NCBI GenBank assembly: GCA_964392365.1
Contig: CAYMPH010000020.1
Coordinates: 9,996 to 73,995 of the forward strand
Direction: 5' to 3'
Length of the DNA stretch: 64,000 bases
Source of the DNA: CAYMPH01 sp964392365
GTDB taxonomy: Bacteria > Spirochaetota > UBA4802 > UBA5550
Part shown: positions 18,125 to 28,223 of the stretch, piece by piece
Numbering within the stretch: the first letter of the stretch is position 1
Layout of the letters: the number at the start of each line of letters is the position of its first letter
The notes under the pieces: generated by a model
The model's input: only the letters and a program-made list of their open reading frames with translations
Database searches by the model: none
What the model was told of the DNA's origin: nothing
Program-made: the position numbers and the translations under genes

Positions 18125-18796
18125 ATGAAAAAAATAATTTATACATCAATCATTCTATCAGTAATTTTGTCAGCAGCAATATCATACAGTAAACCTAAAC
18201 CTGAAAAATGGGCTGCAAAAATAGAAAACGAAGTTATTACAATTGATGAATTCAATAAAATGTATTATACTCAGAACAGAATCATGTTAAATCTTGAAAA
18301 AGATGAAATTGATAAAATTGCAGAAGCTCCATCAAGCCTGAATCCTCAAATTCAGCACCTGGTTGTCAAGAAAAGCTACCTTGATCAGCTTATTGCCCAA
18401 AAAGTCATTTATAAAAAAGCTTTAAACGATAAATCCATAAACAAAGATGAACTGAAAACAATTCTGGAAATTTCAAAACTTCAGGCAGTCTCTCAATATT
18501 ACATGGCTCAGAAGATTAAAGGAAAAATTACTGTTACAGATCAGGAAGTTGATAAATTCTACAAAGAGAACAAAGATTATTTCAAAGGCGTTGCTATTGA
18601 TGATGCTGTCATAGGAAAAATAAAGCAGCAGATTTTTATGGAAAAAGCCAAAATAGAATCCAATCAGATTATCATTGATCTATTAGCTGAAGTACGGATA
18701 AACAAAGAAGGCTTTAAGGAATACATGGATGAGCAGTCTAAAAATAAATCTGAGAAGCCAAAAGAAACTGAAGACAAACCTGCACCTGAAAAATAG
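18125..18796 (+). CDS. Secreted SurA/PrsA-type chaperone-like protein lacking the PPIase domain
   Basis: A 223-residue protein. The ATG at 18125 has AAGGA upstream and begins a clear signal peptide (MKKIIYTSIILSVILSAAIS). The mature part resembles the helical SurA N-terminal module (KIENEVITIDEFNKMYYTQ, the long helix ending LIAQKVIYKKAL, and TDQEVDKFYKENKDYF). The parvulin catalytic domain expected next is missing; the helices close directly and a charged tail follows. It is probably a periplasmic folding factor acting as a holdase. It converges with the kinase gene only 7 bp away. Confidence 0.82.
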   Translation: MKKIIYTSIILSVILSAAISYSKPKPEKWAAKIENEVITIDEFNKMYYTQNRIMLNLEKDEIDKIAEAPSSLNPQIQHLVVKKSYLDQLIAQKVIYKKALNDKSINKDELKTILEISKLQAVSQYYMAQKIKGKITVTDQEVDKFYKENKDYFKGVAIDDAVIGKIKQQIFMEKAKIESNQIIIDLLAEVRINKEGFKEYMDEQSKNKSEKPKETEDKPAPEK

Positions 18797-18803
18797 GCTT
18801 GTA

Positions 18804-20099
18804 TCAGTTTATAATACATTGATCCATCAAACGCGGGATTTCAAATGTGAATTCAGCCCACTTGCCGTATTCTGATTCAGCTCGTATGTGGCCGCCGTGA
18901 AGCTGTATTATTTTCCATGTAACGTAAAGACCAACACCATGGCCTTTTATATCAGCAAGTTCAGGAGTCTGCAGTTTCGAAAATCTTTTAAAAAGCCGCA
19001 TCTTTTCGCTTTCCGGGAATCCGGGGCCCTCGTTCCAGACCGACACCTTGATTCTTCCTGCATTTTCGCTTATGCTTAATCTTATCTCAGCACCCTGGCC
19101 GCTGTATTTTACAGCATTGCTGAGCAGATTTGTTAGAACGATTTTCATAAGTTCGGAATCGCAGATTACCGGAAGCAGAGACTGATCAACCTGTTCAATA
19201 AATTTTATCTGTTTTTCCAGCAGCATGACTGCAACAATCTCAAGGGAATGCGATACAACATTCTTGTAAAAATCAATTTCCTTCGGCCTTACATTAAACT
19301 CTCCGGTTTCAATTGCAGCAAGACTAAGATATTCAGCAGTAAGACTTAATAGATATTCTGCTTTTTTCACAATTTTATCAGCAGCATCCTTCTGCCTTTC
19401 ACCTATTTCACCGAAATATCCCCGGGACAAAGTTGTTGCTGTCATAATAATAGATGAGAGAGGATTCTTAAGCTCATGGCTTACAAAGCCAAGCATTTCC
19501 ATATATGAAGAGACAGCAGATGAAAGCTGTTCGATTCGGTATGTTTTTTCAATTGCCTGACCAAGCCTGTAGGCATAAGCCATCTGAAGACTGACCTGGT
19601 GAATACCGTAAGCATCCAGACTGCGCGAACGGCACATGAACATGCCGATGTACCTGTCCTCTGATTTAAGAGGGCATACCATTGAAGAACCGATTCCCTC
19701 TTTAACTAGCATGCGTGCCGATTCACTCATAGGATTATTTTGCGCGTGAAGTTCCATATCGCTGATTACGCATGGCATTCCTGAAAGAAAAACCTTCTGT
19801 ATTGATCCGCCGATTATATCGGAAGCAAATCCTTTTTTTAGATAAACAGGCTCGTAGTCTGATTTGACAAACTGGATTACCATCCGCTGGTTGTCTTCCT
19901 CGATGAAGGCAACATCGAGCCTGTCACAGGGAATAATTTTTTTTATCTCATCAAATATAAAATCGAGTATTTCATCAAGTGATCTGCTTCCGGCAACTTT
20001 CTGATTTATATGATCAAGAATAGATTTTTCCTCAATAGAAAATTTCCCCTCAGGCTGAAGTTCATTTTCATTAAAAAAAATAAGGGATTCTCTTTCCAT
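18804..20099 (-). CDS. Soluble GAF-domain sensor histidine kinase
   Basis: A 431-residue protein with a GAF domain (~residues 40-185), HisKA (FVSHELKNPLSSII) and HATPase_c (NLLSNAVKYS, NEGPGFPESE, GHGVGLYVTWKII, HGGHI). No membrane segment, so it senses a cytoplasmic signal or small ligand through GAF. No response regulator is adjacent. A Shine-Dalgarno-like GGA precedes the ATG at 20099. Confidence 0.92.
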   Translation of the reverse strand: MERESLIFFNENELQPEGKFSIEEKSILDHINQKVAGSRSLDEILDFIFDEIKKIIPCDRLDVAFIEEDNQRMVIQFVKSDYEPVYLKKGFASDIIGGSIQKVFLSGMPCVISDMELHAQNNPMSESARMLVKEGIGSSMVCPLKSEDRYIGMFMCRSRSLDAYGIHQVSLQMAYAYRLGQAIEKTYRIEQLSSAVSSYMEMLGFVSHELKNPLSSIIMTATTLSRGYFGEIGERQKDAADKIVKKAEYLLSLTAEYLSLAAIETGEFNVRPKEIDFYKNVVSHSLEIVAVMLLEKQIKFIEQVDQSLLPVICDSELMKIVLTNLLSNAVKYSGQGAEIRLSISENAGRIKVSVWNEGPGFPESEKMRLFKRFSKLQTPELADIKGHGVGLYVTWKIIQLHGGHIRAESEYGKWAEFTFEIPRLMDQCIIN

Positions 20100-20345
20100 A
20101 TTATCATTCCATTAAATTTTTTTACATAATAATAGATCCGATATACAGATTATAATTTCTTAAAAAACTATATCGAATTACTACCAGAATGATCATATTA
20201 CACAGGATAATAATTATTACAAGAATTATTTTTAAATAAATAGCATCATCAAAGCGCTTTACAGGACAAACACCGTGTCATTGCGAACCAGATGAAAAAA
20301 TAAAGCTGAAAAAAAAATCCCACTAATTCAGACATTGCCTTCCGG

Positions 20346-20366
20346 ATCAACTATAATTCTTGACAA
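20346..20366 (+). promoter_or_regulatory. Second copy of the shared promoter-like element
   Basis: Identical over 21 bp to 18026-18046. The TTGACA at 20360-20365 is followed 17 nt later by TAATGA, a fair -10. It overlaps a possible TTG start for the next gene, which argues for the later ATG at 20432. Confidence 0.5.
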
Positions 20367-20431
20367 ACAATATTCTAAAAAATAATGATAGATCAGTATC
20401 CAATAAAATATTTTTTGACCGGGTTATATTT

Positions 20432-21529
20432 ATGAAAAATCCAGATGCATACATCAACAAGATGGTTAAAATAAAAAAAACTCTTATTGCCATTCCATCA
20501 ATTACATCTGTAATTGTAGCAGCTTTTGTAATTTTTTTCTTCTGGGCATCTTCCAAAACATTAAACAAGGAAGAATACAAATCAGGCAGAATCTGGAAAA
20601 TTCCCCTGCAGCAGGAAAAAAAGAAACCCGGACAGAGTTATAAAATTGCCACATATAACATGGGTTACGCTTCAGGCATGGCAAATAATATTGCTGTAAA
20701 ACCAGGCAGGGATTTCTATGATAAAAATCTTGCCATGATATGCAGTGCGCTCAACAAAGTAAATCCTGATATTGTCACACTGCAGGAGATTGATTATGAT
20801 TCAGAAAGAAGCTACAATTTTAATCAGGCAGAACACATAGCAGGAAAGCTTTCTCTGCAGAATGCGTCATATCTGGCAAACTGGAATAAACGCTATCTTC
20901 CATTTCCATACTGGCCGCCATCAGTTCATTACGGGAGAGTAAATTCAGGCCAGGCGGTATTATCCGGTTTTCCGATCATCAGCCAGAAAAGGCATACACT
21001 GCCTGAACCTGCATCAAACTCGTTTTTTTATAATGCATTTTATCTTGAAAGACTTTTACAGGAGACAATAATTTCAATAAATGGACGCGAAGTTGTTGTC
21101 ATCAATGTGCACCTTGAGGCATGGGATGTTAAAACCCGCGAGGAACACGCGCGCATTCTCGTAGCTCTTTACAGACAGAAATCAGATAAACCTGTAATAA
21201 TTATCGGAGACTTCAACAGCATTCCCCCTTATGCTTCCAAACTGAATAATTTTCCAGAGGGCGAGCCAATAGAAGATTACACCAATGATAAAACAATCAG
21301 CATAGTTCTTGCTGAGAAATCACTTAAGATGGCAATTCCTGAAGCACGCTATAAAAAAAATGAAAAACAATACTTCACATATTCATCTGAAAAACCATAT
21401 GTCTGCATAGACCATATTTTTTATAATGAAAAAATTATTCCGGTTAAATCTGATGTAATAAGAGATGCGGGAACCGGATCTGATCATTTCCCGGTTTTTT
21501 TTGAATTTACTTTAAAGCAGCAGGAATAA
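20432..21529 (+). CDS. Membrane-anchored endonuclease/exonuclease/phosphatase-family hydrolase
   Basis: A 365-residue protein. One N-terminal membrane helix (residues ~15-38) is followed by an EEP-fold catalytic domain with the family's signature segments: NMGYASG, TLQEIDYDS (metal-binding Glu), NVHLEAWD, IIGDFNSIPP and GSDHFPV (catalytic His). The family hydrolyses phosphodiesters such as DNA, sphingomyelin or phosphoinositides; the substrate is not clear. The extracytoplasmic face is likely. An upstream TTG at 20360 is rejected since it lies in the -35 box. Confidence 0.85.
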   Translation: MKNPDAYINKMVKIKKTLIAIPSITSVIVAAFVIFFFWASSKTLNKEEYKSGRIWKIPLQQEKKKPGQSYKIATYNMGYASGMANNIAVKPGRDFYDKNLAMICSALNKVNPDIVTLQEIDYDSERSYNFNQAEHIAGKLSLQNASYLANWNKRYLPFPYWPPSVHYGRVNSGQAVLSGFPIISQKRHTLPEPASNSFFYNAFYLERLLQETIISINGREVVVINVHLEAWDVKTREEHARILVALYRQKSDKPVIIIGDFNSIPPYASKLNNFPEGEPIEDYTNDKTISIVLAEKSLKMAIPEARYKKNEKQYFTYSSEKPYVCIDHIFYNEKIIPVKSDVIRDAGTGSDHFPVFFEFTLKQQE

Positions 21530-21534
21530 AATAA

Positions 21535-21565
21535 AAAGAATTCTCTGCACTGTATAAAATTCTTT
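21535..21565 (+). terminator. AT-rich hairpin after the EEP-family gene
   Basis: AAAGAATT pairs with AATTCTTT around a 15-nt loop directly after the stop codon. The stem is weak, but position and T-rich end fit a terminator. Confidence 0.35.
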
Positions 21566-21568
21566 GTC

Positions 21569-21597
21569 TTGACATTTCAGGCAATCAGAACAAGAAT
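21569..21597 (+). promoter_or_regulatory. Candidate promoter for the giant kinase-phosphatase gene
   Basis: TTGACA at 21569-21574, 17-nt spacer, AAGAAT at 21592-21597. It would give a very short leader before the AAGGTG ribosome site at 21607 and the TTG start at 21618. Confidence 0.4.
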
Positions 21598-21617
21598 TGT
21601 GCTATTAAGGTGCAATT

Positions 21618-24600
21618 TTGAAAAAAATTAAAAATTATTCAATATTAGAAATCCTCAATGAAACAGCTTTATCGTTAGTCTATAGAGCACGCAAAGATGA
21701 TGATGAAACTGAGTTTGTAATTAAGAAACTTAAGAAAAACAGATCATCTCAAATAGATATAGCACGCTTCCGCCAGGAATACGATATCATCAGGAGCATT
21801 GATGACGAAGGCGTCATTAAAGTTTATGACTGCATTGACCTGGACGATGAGATAGCGCTGGTGCTCGAGGATTTCAAAGGAATCCAGCTTAAAAGTTTAA
21901 TCCGCTCTGCACATCTTGAGATTGTGCCATTTTTAAAGATGGCGATCAGCCTGGCATCAACGCTCGGTAATCTCCACATGAAAAATATCATTCATAAAGA
22001 TATCAAACCGCAAAATATCCTCATCAATCTGGAAAAAAACATAATTAAAATTTCCGACTTTGGAATATCGAGTGTAATAACACACGATAACGAGGAAATT
22101 TACGATCCTCACGTGATTGAAGGCACACTGTTATACATGTCGCCGGAACAGACAGGACGCATGAACAGGCCTGTTGATTACAGGAGCGATCTCTACTCTC
22201 TTGGTGTGACCTTTTATGAAATGCTTATCGGCGAAGCGCCGTTTAAGTTTAAAGACCCGATGGAAGTTATTTACGCGCATATTGCCCACAGGCCTGAACC
22301 GCCGTGCCTGCGCGATAGAACAATTCCTGAAACCATATCAAACATTATTATGAAACTTCTTATGAAAAATGCCGAGGAGCGTTACCAGAATGCATTCGGG
22401 CTTATGGCAGATTTGAATGAGTGTCTGAGACAATATAATAAAAACGGATTTATAGAAAATTTCGATCTTGCAAATAGCGACACTTCCATAACTTTCAATA
22501 TTCCTCAGAAATTTTTCGGCCGTGAAAATGAAATCCGTCTTATAATGGAAACATTTGATCGGGTTTGCCAGAACGGGAAAAATGAAATTACCCTTGTTAC
22601 AGGAAATCCCGGAATTGGAAAATCAGCACTTATAAATGAAATAAACAAGCCCATGGCAGGCAGAAAGGGTTATCTCATTTCAGGAAAATATGACCAGTTC
22701 CGCAAGGATGTTCCATACAGCGCGGTAATACAGGCTTTCGCAGGTCTTGCCCAGCAGATTCTCACGGAAAACCGCGACAGAATCAGTGAATGGAAAACTC
22801 TCCTGATGGAATGTCTCGGTCCCAATGGCAGGATTATAACAGATATCATACCTGCAATGGAACTTATTATCGGCAAACAGCCTCCGGTTCCTGTTCTAGG
22901 TCCGGATGAATCCAACAATAGGTTCATACTTGTATTTAATAATTTTGTCCGCATTTTTGCAAAGATGGAACATCCGCTTGTTATATTTCTTGACGATCTC
23001 CAATGGGCAGACCTCGCGAGCCTTGCTCTAATCAGAAACATTATGACCGATCAGGAGTCGCGGTACATTTTTTTCATAGGTTCGTACAGGGACAATGAAG
23101 TTTTCGCAGCGCATCCTCTAATGCTAATGTTTGATGAAATTAGAAAAGAAAATATAGGGCTTAATATTATCACACTCGAGCCTCTTGATGCAAATGCGGT
23201 TAATCAGCTTTTATCAAATTTTTTACGCAGCGATGAAGATACCACAATGCTCCTTGCCGAGCTTATACATAAAAAAACCATAGGAAATCCATTTTTCATA
23301 AATCAGTTTTTAAAAACTCTATATGATGAAAAAATCATCACTCTTGCTCCAGTAGATCAGCTGCACAGAGTTGAAGGCAGCCGCGGCGGATGGTCATGGA
23401 GCATTGAAAAAATTGCTACTATGCGCGTAACTGATAACGTGGTGGAACTGATGGCTGATCAGATTTCGAGACTGCCTGCCCAATCACGCGATTCATTGAA
23501 AATTGCAGCATGCATAGGCAACTGGTTTGATCTTGTGACTCTCTCAATGATACAGAATATCTCGATAGACAATGCGTTAGCCTGTTTATCCAGCGCCATC
23601 AATGAAGGTTTAATTGTGCCCCAGGGCCAGAAATACACATTCTATCATGACCGCATTCAGGAGGCCGCATATTCACTGATTCCTCAGCTGGAAAAATCCA
23701 TGATGCATACGCGAATAGGGAGATTACTGCTGCAGAAAACTGAAAAAAATGAACTCAATGAAAAAATACTGTATATCGTAAATCAGCTCAATGAAGGCAA
23801 AAATCTGCTATACACAGAAGATGAACGCCTGGAACTTGCAAAGCTGAATCTGCAGGCCGGAATAAAAGCCAAAACGTCTGCAGCATACAGATCAGCGTTA
23901 CATTATATTAAGACCGGAATTGAGCTGATAAACAACCCGAATAATGATAATGGAGATGCAATAAATAAAGAAGAAAATTACTGCTGGAAAAAATGGTATG
24001 ATTTTTCACTTTCTCTATATTCCGAAGCAGCTGAGGCTGCGTATCTCTGCACAGAATTTAACGAGCTCAACATCTATGCTGATGCAGTGCTTACGAATTC
24101 AAAGGACATCTTTGATAAAGCAAGGATTTATGAATCTCTTATACATAAATTTATAGCGCAGAACAGACTTCTTGATGCTATATCAATTGGAATGGATGCA
24201 TTGAAATTTTTCAATATACGATTTCCCGAAAAACCGAAAACAATACACTTATTATTAAGTCTTATAAAAATTAAATTTTCTCTTATCGGAAGAAGCACAA
24301 ATGAAATATATAACCAGCCTGTTATAAAAGCTTCAAAGATACTTCTTGCATTGCGTCTTCTGAACGGAATAAGCTCTTCAGTATACTGGGGAAAACCTGA
24401 ACTTTTCCCGTTGACTGTTTTTAAATTTGTTTCTCTTTCACTGAAATACGGAAATAATTCATACTCGCCATATGCATATGCAGGATATGGATTGATAATG
24501 TGCAGCCTCGGAAGAATTGATGCAGGATATGCTTTCGGAAGAATGTCTCAGCGGCTCCTTGACAAACTTGACGTTCAGGATCAGAAAGCACGTACAAGTT

Positions 24601-26885
24601 TAACATTTAATGTTTTCATACGCCACTGGAAAGAACATGTAAACAAAACATTGGCCGGCTGTCTCGAAGGATACAAGGCTGCACTTGAAACAGGTGATCT
24701 GGAATTTGCATTTCATCACAGTATGTCCTATTGCGCTTACGGGTTTCTAATAGGGAAAGAAATTTCAAATCACAGGCGGGAAACAGAAACATACATTAAT
24801 ATAGCTGCATCTTTAAAACAGAATTCTCAGCTTCATATCTTATGTATGTATAATCAGATTATGATTAATCTTCAAAGTGAAAACGATCCGTATAATCTGA
24901 AAGGTCCCATATATGACGAAGCAGAAATGATGCCGAGGCACATTGCCGCAGCTGATCAGACTGCTATTTCAGCTTACTATCTTAATAAATCCATACTGTA
25001 TTATTTATTTCATGAATACGAAGATGCATTAAAATACAGTAATATCTGCGAAAAAAACATTGCTTCAATGGTGGGCCAGCTCGGCACTGTATTATTCTAT
25101 TTTTATGATTCTCTTATCTGCATTGCTTTTTGCGATTCTGCATCAGGAAATGAAAAAGCACAATATCTGAAAAAAGCCAGGAAGAATTTAAAGAAAATTA
25201 AAAAATGGGCATTCCATGCACCAATGAACCACCAGCATAAAACAGATCTTGTTCTTGCAGAAATTGCACGCATAAAAGGCGACTATCTTCAGGCTGAAAT
25301 GCAATATGATTTATCAATTGCAGGCGCACACGAGAATGAATATATCAATGAAGAAGCCATGGCCTGTGAGCGTGCTGCATTTTTTTATATGGATAGAGGC
25401 CTGCCTAAAATTGCAGCTACTTATATGACGGATGCTTTACGCTGCTATACAAAATGGGGTGCTCTTGCAAAAGTTAATCAATTAGAAGAAAAATATCCGG
25501 AATACATTCAGGAATCATTTTCGATTAGAAGAAATATGAATGAATCGGATTCCACCATATCCTCCGTCAGCGCAACCAAGTCTCTTGATATATCTACTGT
25601 TATCAAGGCATCCCAGATGTTAACCAGTGAAATTCATCTGGACAAATTATTGAAAAAAATGCTGGGATTTGCCATGGAAAACGCAGGCGCTGAGCGCGGC
25701 ATACTCATTATGGAAAAAGACGGGAGATTCTTTGTTGAAGCAGAAGGAACAGCAGGCGGTAAAATTAAAGTTCTGCAATCTATAGCAATTGAAGATATCA
25801 ACACATCAGAAGATACCGTAAATTCAGGCAGCAAAATACCATATTCAATAATCAATTATATTGTCAGAACAAATCAGAACCTCGTACTTGATGATGCGTC
25901 ATTAAATGGCGCATTTACAGCTGATCCATATATCATGAAAAATAAAATAAGATCACTTCTGTGTGCGCCTATAATGGAAAAAGGCAAAATAGCCGGAATA
26001 CTTTATTTAGAAAATAATTTATCTTCCGGTGCATTTACACCGGAAAGAGTTGAACTTCTCACAGTTTTATCTGCTCAGGCAGCTATTTCCCTTGAAAATG
26101 CACGTCTAGTAACAGTTGAAACAGAAAAAGCAGCAATGGACCGCGAGATTGAAATGGCTAAGAATATCCAGCAGTCTCTTCTGCCAAGTTCAATACCTGA
26201 TATTAAAAACGCGCATATCGCTTTTAAGTATGCTCCAATGATGGGCGTGGGCGGCGATTTCGTTAATATCAAATATCTGCCGGATGCGGAAAAACTGGGA
26301 CTGTTTATCTGCGATGTGTCCGGTCACGGTGTGCCTGCAGCAATGACTGCCTCCATCATCAGCGCTGCTTTGGATTTCTACTGGGAGGATTTCATTGATG
26401 ATCCTTCGCTTATATTTACAAAAATGCAGAATTTTCTCACAGGCAAGCTGGGAGGAAATTTTTTTACAGCATGCCTGTGTACCATAGATTTGAAAAACGG
26501 CATACTCTCAGTTTCGTCTGCAGGCCATCCCAAACTGATAATACTTAGAAAAAACGGCAACTCAGGCATGACATCAGGGAAAGGAAGGTTAATAACCGAT
26601 TTCATCACATCAAATTCAATCAATGAAGTCATCTCACTTACAAAAGGGGACCGCATCTTACTATACACTGACGGCATTACCGAGGCGTCAAATTCAGAAA
26701 GAGAAATGCTCGGATCTAATGATGAACGCTATTGCGCTCTCATCAAGGAACTGTCGGATATTTCAAATTCACCCGAAGAGATGTGCGAAATGATTTACAG
26801 GACTGTAATTGATTACACCAAAAGCATAAATCTCCAGGATGACGTTACAATGCTCGTGTGCGACTACGGTGAAAATGAAAAATAA
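21618..26885 (+). CDS. Giant Ser/Thr protein kinase - AAA ATPase - TPR-like - GAF - SpoIIE phosphatase
   Basis: A 1755-residue multidomain signalling protein. Residues ~1-275: a eukaryotic-type kinase with catalytic D128 (IHKDIKPQN) and D147 (ISDFGISS) and the activation-segment end YMSPEQTGR; the glycine-rich loop is degenerate (LNETALSLVYRA). Residues ~305-620: a STAND-like AAA ATPase with Walker A Lys335 (GNPGIGKSA) and Walker B (FLDDLQWAD). Residues ~700-1280: helical TPR-like repeats. Residues ~1310-1490: GAF. Residues ~1500-1755: SpoIIE phosphatase (D1547 in GVGGDFV, DVSGHG, DDVTMLV). The TTG start has AAGGTG at good spacing. The downstream phosphatase gene overlaps it, forming an operon. 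It joins opposing kinase and phosphatase activities in one chain. Confidence 0.93.
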   Translation: MKKIKNYSILEILNETALSLVYRARKDDDETEFVIKKLKKNRSSQIDIARFRQEYDIIRSIDDEGVIKVYDCIDLDDEIALVLEDFKGIQLKSLIRSAHLEIVPFLKMAISLASTLGNLHMKNIIHKDIKPQNILINLEKNIIKISDFGISSVITHDNEEIYDPHVIEGTLLYMSPEQTGRMNRPVDYRSDLYSLGVTFYEMLIGEAPFKFKDPMEVIYAHIAHRPEPPCLRDRTIPETISNIIMKLLMKNAEERYQNAFGLMADLNECLRQYNKNGFIENFDLANSDTSITFNIPQKFFGRENEIRLIMETFDRVCQNGKNEITLVTGNPGIGKSALINEINKPMAGRKGYLISGKYDQFRKDVPYSAVIQAFAGLAQQILTENRDRISEWKTLLMECLGPNGRIITDIIPAMELIIGKQPPVPVLGPDESNNRFILVFNNFVRIFAKMEHPLVIFLDDLQWADLASLALIRNIMTDQESRYIFFIGSYRDNEVFAAHPLMLMFDEIRKENIGLNIITLEPLDANAVNQLLSNFLRSDEDTTMLLAELIHKKTIGNPFFINQFLKTLYDEKIITLAPVDQLHRVEGSRGGWSWSIEKIATMRVTDNVVELMADQISRLPAQSRDSLKIAACIGNWFDLVTLSMIQNISIDNALACLSSAINEGLIVPQGQKYTFYHDRIQEAAYSLIPQLEKSMMHTRIGRLLLQKTEKNELNEKILYIVNQLNEGKNLLYTEDERLELAKLNLQAGIKAKTSAAYRSALHYIKTGIELINNPNNDNGDAINKEENYCWKKWYDFSLSLYSEAAEAAYLCTEFNELNIYADAVLTNSKDIFDKARIYESLIHKFIAQNRLLDAISIGMDALKFFNIRFPEKPKTIHLLLSLIKIKFSLIGRSTNEIYNQPVIKASKILLALRLLNGISSSVYWGKPELFPLTVFKFVSLSLKYGNNSYSPYAYAGYGLIMCSLGRIDAGYAFGRMSQRLLDKLDVQDQKARTSLTFNVFIRHWKEHVNKTLAGCLEGYKAALETGDLEFAFHHSMSYCAYGFLIGKEISNHRRETETYINIAASLKQNSQLHILCMYNQIMINLQSENDPYNLKGPIYDEAEMMPRHIAAADQTAISAYYLNKSILYYLFHEYEDALKYSNICEKNIASMVGQLGTVLFYFYDSLICIAFCDSASGNEKAQYLKKARKNLKKIKKWAFHAPMNHQHKTDLVLAEIARIKGDYLQAEMQYDLSIAGAHENEYINEEAMACERAAFFYMDRGLPKIAATYMTDALRCYTKWGALAKVNQLEEKYPEYIQESFSIRRNMNESDSTISSVSATKSLDISTVIKASQMLTSEIHLDKLLKKMLGFAMENAGAERGILIMEKDGRFFVEAEGTAGGKIKVLQSIAIEDINTSEDTVNSGSKIPYSIINYIVRTNQNLVLDDASLNGAFTADPYIMKNKIRSLLCAPIMEKGKIAGILYLENNLSSGAFTPERVELLTVLSAQAAISLENARLVTVETEKAAMDREIEMAKNIQQSLLPSSIPDIKNAHIAFKYAPMMGVGGDFVNIKYLPDAEKLGLFICDVSGHGVPAAMTASIISAALDFYWEDFIDDPSLIFTKMQNFLTGKLGGNFFTACLCTIDLKNGILSVSSAGHPKLIILRKNGNSGMTSGKGRLITDFITSNSINEVISLTKGDRILLYTDGITEASNSEREMLGSNDERYCALIKELSDISNSPEEMCEMIYRTVIDYTKSINLQDDVTMLVCDYGENEK

Positions 26886-28218
26886 ATACAAGAAAAGAAC
26901 AAGATCAGGATTTGACAACAATATCCGCAGAAAAAGGATAATAACAAAGTTTACATTATTTGTTTTTACTGCGTATTGCATCACTCAACTTGCATCCCTG
27001 ATTGCAAAAGTTTCAGGTTTTTCCTCAATATCATATTCAGAAATTTTATTCGTCACAGGAACTACACTCGGGTCAACATCTGTTTTCCTGATTATCATCC
27101 GGATAAAAAAAACGATCACTACAAACTTTGCAAATTTTACTTTTTTCGGACAGTTTGTTGTATGGCTGATTTCATACAGCGTCTGGTTTTTTACACTGCG
27201 CGAGATCAGAGTCATGGCACTTTTTTTTGCCCTGATGGCGCTTATTTTTCTTCTTTCAAATTCAAATTTCTACCAGTCACTGGTTATAGCGATTACAGCT
27301 ACAACTATCCAGATTGCCGGTTCATATTATGCAATTTACCATTTAAATCAGCCCGGATCTTTCTGGCTTGAAGTATTCATGACACTGTGTTTTCTTCCAT
27401 CAGCAGTATTCATTTCATACCTCGCTGAACATTTCTCCAGGCAGCGGAAAGAGATTAAGCTGGCTAAAAGGACCGCTGAAAAAAACCGGGACGCTCTCTG
27501 GGGAGAAATGCAGCTCGCTAAAAAAATACAGACTGTGCTGCTTCCATGTTCCCCGGAAATTCAGGGTTACAGGATATCAGCTTATATGGAGCCTGCAGAT
27601 GAAGTCGGAGGAGATTATTATGACATCATCAACGTGGAAGGAACTGACTGGATTGCAATAGGCGATGTTTCCGGACATGGAGTTTCAGCAGGGCTTATCA
27701 TGATGATGGTGCAGACTTCGATCCGCAGCATTCTTACAAATCAGCCGGATATAAAACCATCAATACTTCTCGAGGCAGTTAACAAATCGCTTTCAGAAAA
27801 TATTAAAAAAATCAGCAATGATAAATATATGACAATCACAGTAATTGCTGCACACAGGAATGGAAAATTCGCTTTCTCCGGACTGCATCAGGATATAATG
27901 ATATTCCGGGCACGAACAGGCATTGTGGAAATAGTAGAAACAAACGGGCTATGGCTTGGCATGCTGCAGGACATGAACAGGATCAGCGAAGATAGTTATT
28001 TCAAGCTTGAGAAGAACGATGTTATTCTTCTTTATACAGATGGAATAACAGAAGCCATGGACTCTGAAGAAAAAATGTATTCCAGCAGCAGGTTAAGCAA
28101 TATATTAAAAGAAAACGGACAGAATGATCCGGATGATATTAAAAAAAATATTCTGAGTTCAATGAAAAAATACACACCACGGGATGATCTGACATTGCTA
28201 ATCATCAAGCATCTGTAA
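26875..28218 (+). CDS. Membrane SpoIIE/PP2C-type serine phosphatase
   Basis: A 447-residue protein with six membrane helices (~residues 25-185), a coiled-coil linker and a SpoIIE phosphatase domain (VGGDYYDI, IGDVSGHGVSAGL, YTDGITEAMD, RDDLTLLII). The ATG at 26875 is preferred over 26839 because GGTGA precedes it and the protein then begins just before the first helix. It overlaps the end of the giant kinase gene by 11 bp, so the two are co-translated and may act on one partner. It is the closest architectural match to the gene at 12846. Confidence 0.92.
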   Translation: MKNKYKKRTRSGFDNNIRRKRIITKFTLFVFTAYCITQLASLIAKVSGFSSISYSEILFVTGTTLGSTSVFLIIIRIKKTITTNFANFTFFGQFVVWLISYSVWFFTLREIRVMALFFALMALIFLLSNSNFYQSLVIAITATTIQIAGSYYAIYHLNQPGSFWLEVFMTLCFLPSAVFISYLAEHFSRQRKEIKLAKRTAEKNRDALWGEMQLAKKIQTVLLPCSPEIQGYRISAYMEPADEVGGDYYDIINVEGTDWIAIGDVSGHGVSAGLIMMMVQTSIRSILTNQPDIKPSILLEAVNKSLSENIKKISNDKYMTITVIAAHRNGKFAFSGLHQDIMIFRARTGIVEIVETNGLWLGMLQDMNRISEDSYFKLEKNDVILLYTDGITEAMDSEEKMYSSSRLSNILKENGQNDPDDIKKNILSSMKKYTPRDDLTLLIIKHL

Positions 28219-28223
28219 TAAAC

